Source of the DNA: Pseudomonadota bacterium
Lineage (GTDB): Bacteria > Pseudomonadota > Alphaproteobacteria > Rhizobiales > Xanthobacteraceae
Direction: 5' to 3'
NCBI GenBank assembly: GCA_023391175.1
Contig: JAEWBL010000591.1
Span: 1-8,256, forward strand
Length of the DNA: 8,256 nucleotides
Part shown: piece by piece, positions 5,621-8,256 of the stretch
How the letters are laid out: every line of letters starts with the position of its first letter
How positions within the stretch are numbered: position 1 is the stretch's first letter
Program-made: the position numbers and the translations under genes
The notes under the pieces: generated by a model
What the model saw: the letters and a program-made list of their open reading frames with translations, nothing else
What the model was told of the DNA's origin: nothing
The model's database searches: none

Positions 5621-5908
5621 ATGTTCGTCGTCCTGCTCCGCTTCGCCGCCAACCGCGCCGCTGCCCCCAGCCTGATGGAGGGGCACAATGCCTGGCTCCT
5701 GAAGGGGTTCGAGGAGGGAAGCTTCCTGCTCGCGGGCGGCATCGAGCCCAAGGCCGGCGGGGCCATCCTCGCCACCGCCGCCTCCCGGACTGAGGTGGAG
5801 GCGCGTGTCGCGGAAGACCCGTTCGTTGCCGAGGGTGTGGTGGCGGCGGAGATTATCGAGATCGCGCCGGGGCGCACGGACCCGCGCTTGTCTTTCCTCG
5901 CCGCATGA
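5621..5908 (+). CDS. YciI-like protein (YCII-related domain)
   Basis: A 95-residue protein of the YciI family, a dimeric ferredoxin-like fold of the dimeric alpha-beta barrel superfamily. Seen directly: a first strand MFVVLLRFAANR, His22 in MEGHNAWLLKGFEEG (the position of the proposed active-site His in YciI), LLAGGIEPKAGGAIL at 36-50, and the typical AEDPFVAEGVV block at 64-74 followed by the last strand EIIEIAPG. Most family members have no known reaction; a few related proteins act as dehydrochlorinases or muconolactone-isomerase-like enzymes. A strong ribosome binding site (AAGGGGGA, 5609-5616) precedes the ATG. The 18-base gap behind the TetR gene makes it the likely target of that repressor, which suggests a role with a small toxic or signalling molecule. 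That role is inference. No signal peptide is present; the protein is cytosolic. Confidence 0.87.
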   Translation: MFVVLLRFAANRAAAPSLMEGHNAWLLKGFEEGSFLLAGGIEPKAGGAILATAASRTEVEARVAEDPFVAEGVVAAEIIEIAPGRTDPRLSFLAA

Positions 5909-6045
5909 CCGTCGAGGGAGGCGCCATCCTACCATCGCGCGGCTGCCCGGATTTTTCTTTTTGCTGTTTGCACTTAGCCGGAGGTGTCTAGCCACGACGC
6001 ACCGCTGACGTTACGGTTGCGCCGGTCACAACCGGGCTGGTCGCG

Positions 6046-8256
6046 ATGGATGAGTGGGCGCTTCTTGTTCTGGTGGTCCTCGCCTTTCCGGTGATGGCCC
6101 TCGTGGGCTTCATCATGGCGTTGCGCAGCCGGGGGCGCATCCGCCTGCTGGAGGCGCGGGTCGCGGCGCTCGAGGCCCATGCGGGGCTTGCGCCGGCCGC
6201 CGCCTCGCCGGCATGGACGCACATGCCGCCGGCTGAGATGCCTCAGCCGAAGGAAAGCCCGCTGGCGCGGCTCGTCCGGCCGCCCGAGCCTTCGGCGCCG
6301 GTCGCTCCTGCCGCGGAGGGGAGTGAGACTCCCGCCGTCCCGCCCGCACGCCCGCAGCCCGAATCGACGCAGACCGCCCTTCCGCCTGCGCACGCGATCG
6401 ATGCTGCCAAGCTCAAGGAGCGGCTGGCCGGTTTCGAGGAAAAGGTCGGCGCGCGCTGGGCGGTGTGGGTGGGTGGATTGGCGCTGGCGCTGGGTGGCGT
6501 CTTCCTCGTGCGTTTCGCGGTGGAGCAGGACCTGATCGGGCCGGGGATGCGCGTCAGCCTCGGCCTGCTGCTGGCGCTCTTCCTGCTCGGTGCCGGCGAA
6601 TGGCTGCGCCGGCGCGAGGGCAAGGACCCGGCCGCGCCCATCACCAGCCTGCGCGGGCTGGTGCCAGACGTGCCGAGCGTGCTCACCGCCGCCGGCACCA
6701 TGACCGCCTTCGGCAGCATCTTCGCTGCCTATGAGCTTTATCACCTCATCCCGCCGCAGGCGGCCTTCCTGCTGCTCGCCGCCACCGGTGTTGCCACGCT
6801 TCTCGCGGCGTTGCTGCATGGGCCGGCGCTGGGCGCGCTGGGCTTTGTCGGCGCGGCACTGACTCCGTTCCTCGTCACCACCAGTGAGCCCAACGCCTGG
6901 GGCGTGGCGCTGCTCATCGCCGTGGTCGGGGCGAGTGCATTGGGTGTCGCGCGAATCCGCCGCTGGCGGGGGCTCGCGCTCCTCGCCATAGCCGGCATGG
7001 TGGCCTGGGGCCTCACCCTGATCGCCTTCGAGGTGCCGCAGGCGGTGACCGCCTCCGGCGCGCTCGGCCTCGTGCTGCTGGCGCTCACCGCCGCGCTGCT
7101 CGCGCCCGGACTGCTGTGGGGGCCGGAGGCGGGGGAACGGCCGGAGCCGGTCTCCATCCTCGGGGCCGTGGGTGCGCTTGTGGTCACGGCGGCTGCGGCG
7201 GTGGACGGGAACGTGGCTGCCGGGCCGCTTGCCGTTTTCGTCGTTGGCGCCGTGGGGGTGCTCGCCCTGGCATGGCGGGTTCGGCCGATGACCTTCGCGA
7301 CCTTCGCGGTGGCGCTGCTGGCCCCCGCCATCCTCACCCAATGGGTGTTCCCGCCCGATGCCGGCTCCACCCTCGCGCCCGCCGGCCCCATGGCCGGGGC
7401 GGTGGCGGAGCCGGAGCACCTGTCCATCGGCCATTTCATGGTCTTCGCGTTCGCCATGGGCGCGCTGATGCTGTCCGCCGGTGCGCTCGGCGCCTTGCGG
7501 GGTGGACGCAGCCGCACGGTGCTGGGCTGGGCGGTCACGGCAACGGTCGGCCCGGTGCTGATGCTGATCGCCGCCTATGCGCGCCTCACGGAGCTGGAGC
7601 GCAGCCTGCCTTTTGCGGCGCTGGCGCTGGCGCTCGCCTTCCTCTTCACCCTCGGGGCGGAACGGCTCTTGAACGCCGCGCGCACCCACGCCGCCACCGT
7701 GTTCGCCGCGGCCGGCGTGGTGAGCCTGTCGCTGGCGCTCACCTTCGCGCTGGAGAAGGGCTGGCTCACGGTGAGCCTCGCGCTCGCCGCCTGCGGCGTC
7801 GCCTGGGTTTCCACCATCCGCCCCCTGCCGGGGCTGCGGCAGTTCTCGGCGGCCCTCGGGGTCGTGGTGCTGTCGCGCATCATCTGGCTGCCCACCATCG
7901 CCGTCGAGCCGGGCCAGACGCCCATCCTCAACTGGCTGCTGTGGGGCTATGGCGTGCCGGCCCTCGCCTTCGCCGGCGCGGCCTGGTTCCTCGCCAAAGG
8001 AAAGGATGACTGGGCGCGGCGGGTGCATGAGTGCCTTGCCCTCATCTTCGCCATGCTGTTGGCAGCCACCGAGGTGCGCCACCTTGCACATGGCGGCGAC
8101 ATCTATGCGGTCGGCACCCGGCTATTTGAGACCGGCCTGCTGGCGGTGGTCTATGGCGCCTATGCGGTGGGCCTCTCGCGCCTCGCCAACGTCACCGGGC
8201 GCGGCTTCTACCGGCTGTTCTCGGACATCGTCGCAGCCGCGGCGACGGTCTGCGCC
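6046..8256 (+). CDS. DUF2339 polytopic membrane protein, C-terminus beyond the window
   Basis: The first 737 codons of a large open frame that runs off the right edge. It is recognised as a DUF2339 protein, an inner-membrane family of unknown function and often about 900 or more residues. Seen directly: an N-terminal membrane helix (about 5-25, LLVLVVLAFPVMALVGFIMA); a basic and coiled stretch RIRLLEARVAALEAH; a Pro/Ala-rich linker to about residue 110; then the family signature FEEKVGARWAVWVGG (130-144) with LALALGGVFLVRFAVEQDLIG after it. From there the protein is nearly continuous hydrophobic helices separated by short loops, with no globular domain or enzymatic motif visible. The start at ATG 6046 is the first in-frame ATG after a TAG at 5989 and gives the usual N-terminus, but it has no clear Shine-Dalgarno sequence. 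The 137-base gap before it contains a T-rich stretch (5951-5962) and no gene. Partial at the 3' end. Confidence 0.9.
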   Translation, partial: MDEWALLVLVVLAFPVMALVGFIMALRSRGRIRLLEARVAALEAHAGLAPAAASPAWTHMPPAEMPQPKESPLARLVRPPEPSAPVAPAAEGSETPAVPPARPQPESTQTALPPAHAIDAAKLKERLAGFEEKVGARWAVWVGGLALALGGVFLVRFAVEQDLIGPGMRVSLGLLLALFLLGAGEWLRRREGKDPAAPITSLRGLVPDVPSVLTAAGTMTAFGSIFAAYELYHLIPPQAAFLLLAATGVATLLAALLHGPALGALGFVGAALTPFLVTTSEPNAWGVALLIAVVGASALGVARIRRWRGLALLAIAGMVAWGLTLIAFEVPQAVTASGALGLVLLALTAALLAPGLLWGPEAGERPEPVSILGAVGALVVTAAAAVDGNVAAGPLAVFVVGAVGVLALAWRVRPMTFATFAVALLAPAILTQWVFPPDAGSTLAPAGPMAGAVAEPEHLSIGHFMVFAFAMGALMLSAGALGALRGGRSRTVLGWAVTATVGPVLMLIAAYARLTELERSLPFAALALALAFLFTLGAERLLNAARTHAATVFAAAGVVSLSLALTFALEKGWLTVSLALAACGVAWVSTIRPLPGLRQFSAALGVVVLSRIIWLPTIAVEPGQTPILNWLLWGYGVPALAFAGAAWFLAKGKDDWARRVHECLALIFAMLLAATEVRHLAHGGDIYAVGTRLFETGLLAVVYGAYAVGLSRLANVTGRGFYRLFSDIVAAAATVCA

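Noticed and set aside
5941..5965. T-rich tract (ATTTTTCTTTTT) after the YciI-like gene as an intrinsic terminator
   Set aside because: The preceding bases form no stem longer than about three pairs that I can find, so the tract alone is not enough to call a terminator.
6014..6035. Small overlapping inverted repeats (CGGTTG/CAACCG and CCGGT/ACCGG) just before the DUF2339 gene
   Set aside because: Stems of five or six bases are common by chance in high-GC DNA, and no promoter or regulator links to them.
5974..8091. A 705-codon open frame on the minus strand
   Set aside because: It is antisense to the DUF2339 gene. Its translation is a low-complexity mix of Gly, Arg, Glu, His and Gln, as expected for a shadow frame in high-GC DNA, while the plus frame gives a recognisable membrane protein.

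Overview
The window is high-GC DNA. Its protein families and gene order suggest an alphaproteobacterium of the Hyphomicrobiales (Rhizobiales), probably close to the Xanthobacteraceae (Xanthobacter, Azorhizobium, Ancylobacter). This placement is inferred from the look of the proteins, not from a database search. There are no tRNAs, rRNAs, CRISPR arrays, insertion sequences or phage genes. Genes are packed tightly and no stretch of 300 bases lacks one.

Left block (46-3097): a long-chain polyprenyl diphosphate synthase (ubiquinone side chain) lies on the minus strand and starts at TTG. Divergent from it runs a plus-strand series: a 75-residue DUF2007 protein, an overlapping TrmN6-like N6-adenine methyltransferase, and a compact S49 (SppA/SohB-type) serine protease with its Ser-Lys dyad intact. 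A short hairpin with a T-rich tail at 3221-3241 probably ends this series.

Middle (3282-4946): glutamine-dependent NAD+ synthetase (nadE), full length in one frame except for a single in-frame TAG at 3708-3710. The stop separates the Glu and Lys of the glutaminase catalytic triad from its Cys. NAD+ synthase is normally essential, so this is either a sequencing error, a real nonsense mutation covered by another gene copy, or a case of suppression or re-initiation. It is the oddest thing in the window.

Right block (4957-5908): a TetR-family repressor and a YciI-like protein form a two-gene operon. A large inverted repeat lies immediately before the repressor start. It resolves into four TAGG(T/A)C half-sites with 10-16-10 bp spacing, overlapping the predicted promoter and the ribosome binding site. 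This looks like a strong autoregulatory operator for two repressor dimers.

Right edge (6046-8256): the first 737 codons of a large DUF2339 polytopic membrane protein of unknown function, which continues past the window.

Most of the window is ordinary chromosomal housekeeping DNA. I do not see a new defence or mobile system. The points worth following are the interrupted nadE, the four-half-site operator with its small TetR/YciI module, and the uncharacterised DUF2007 and DUF2339 proteins.
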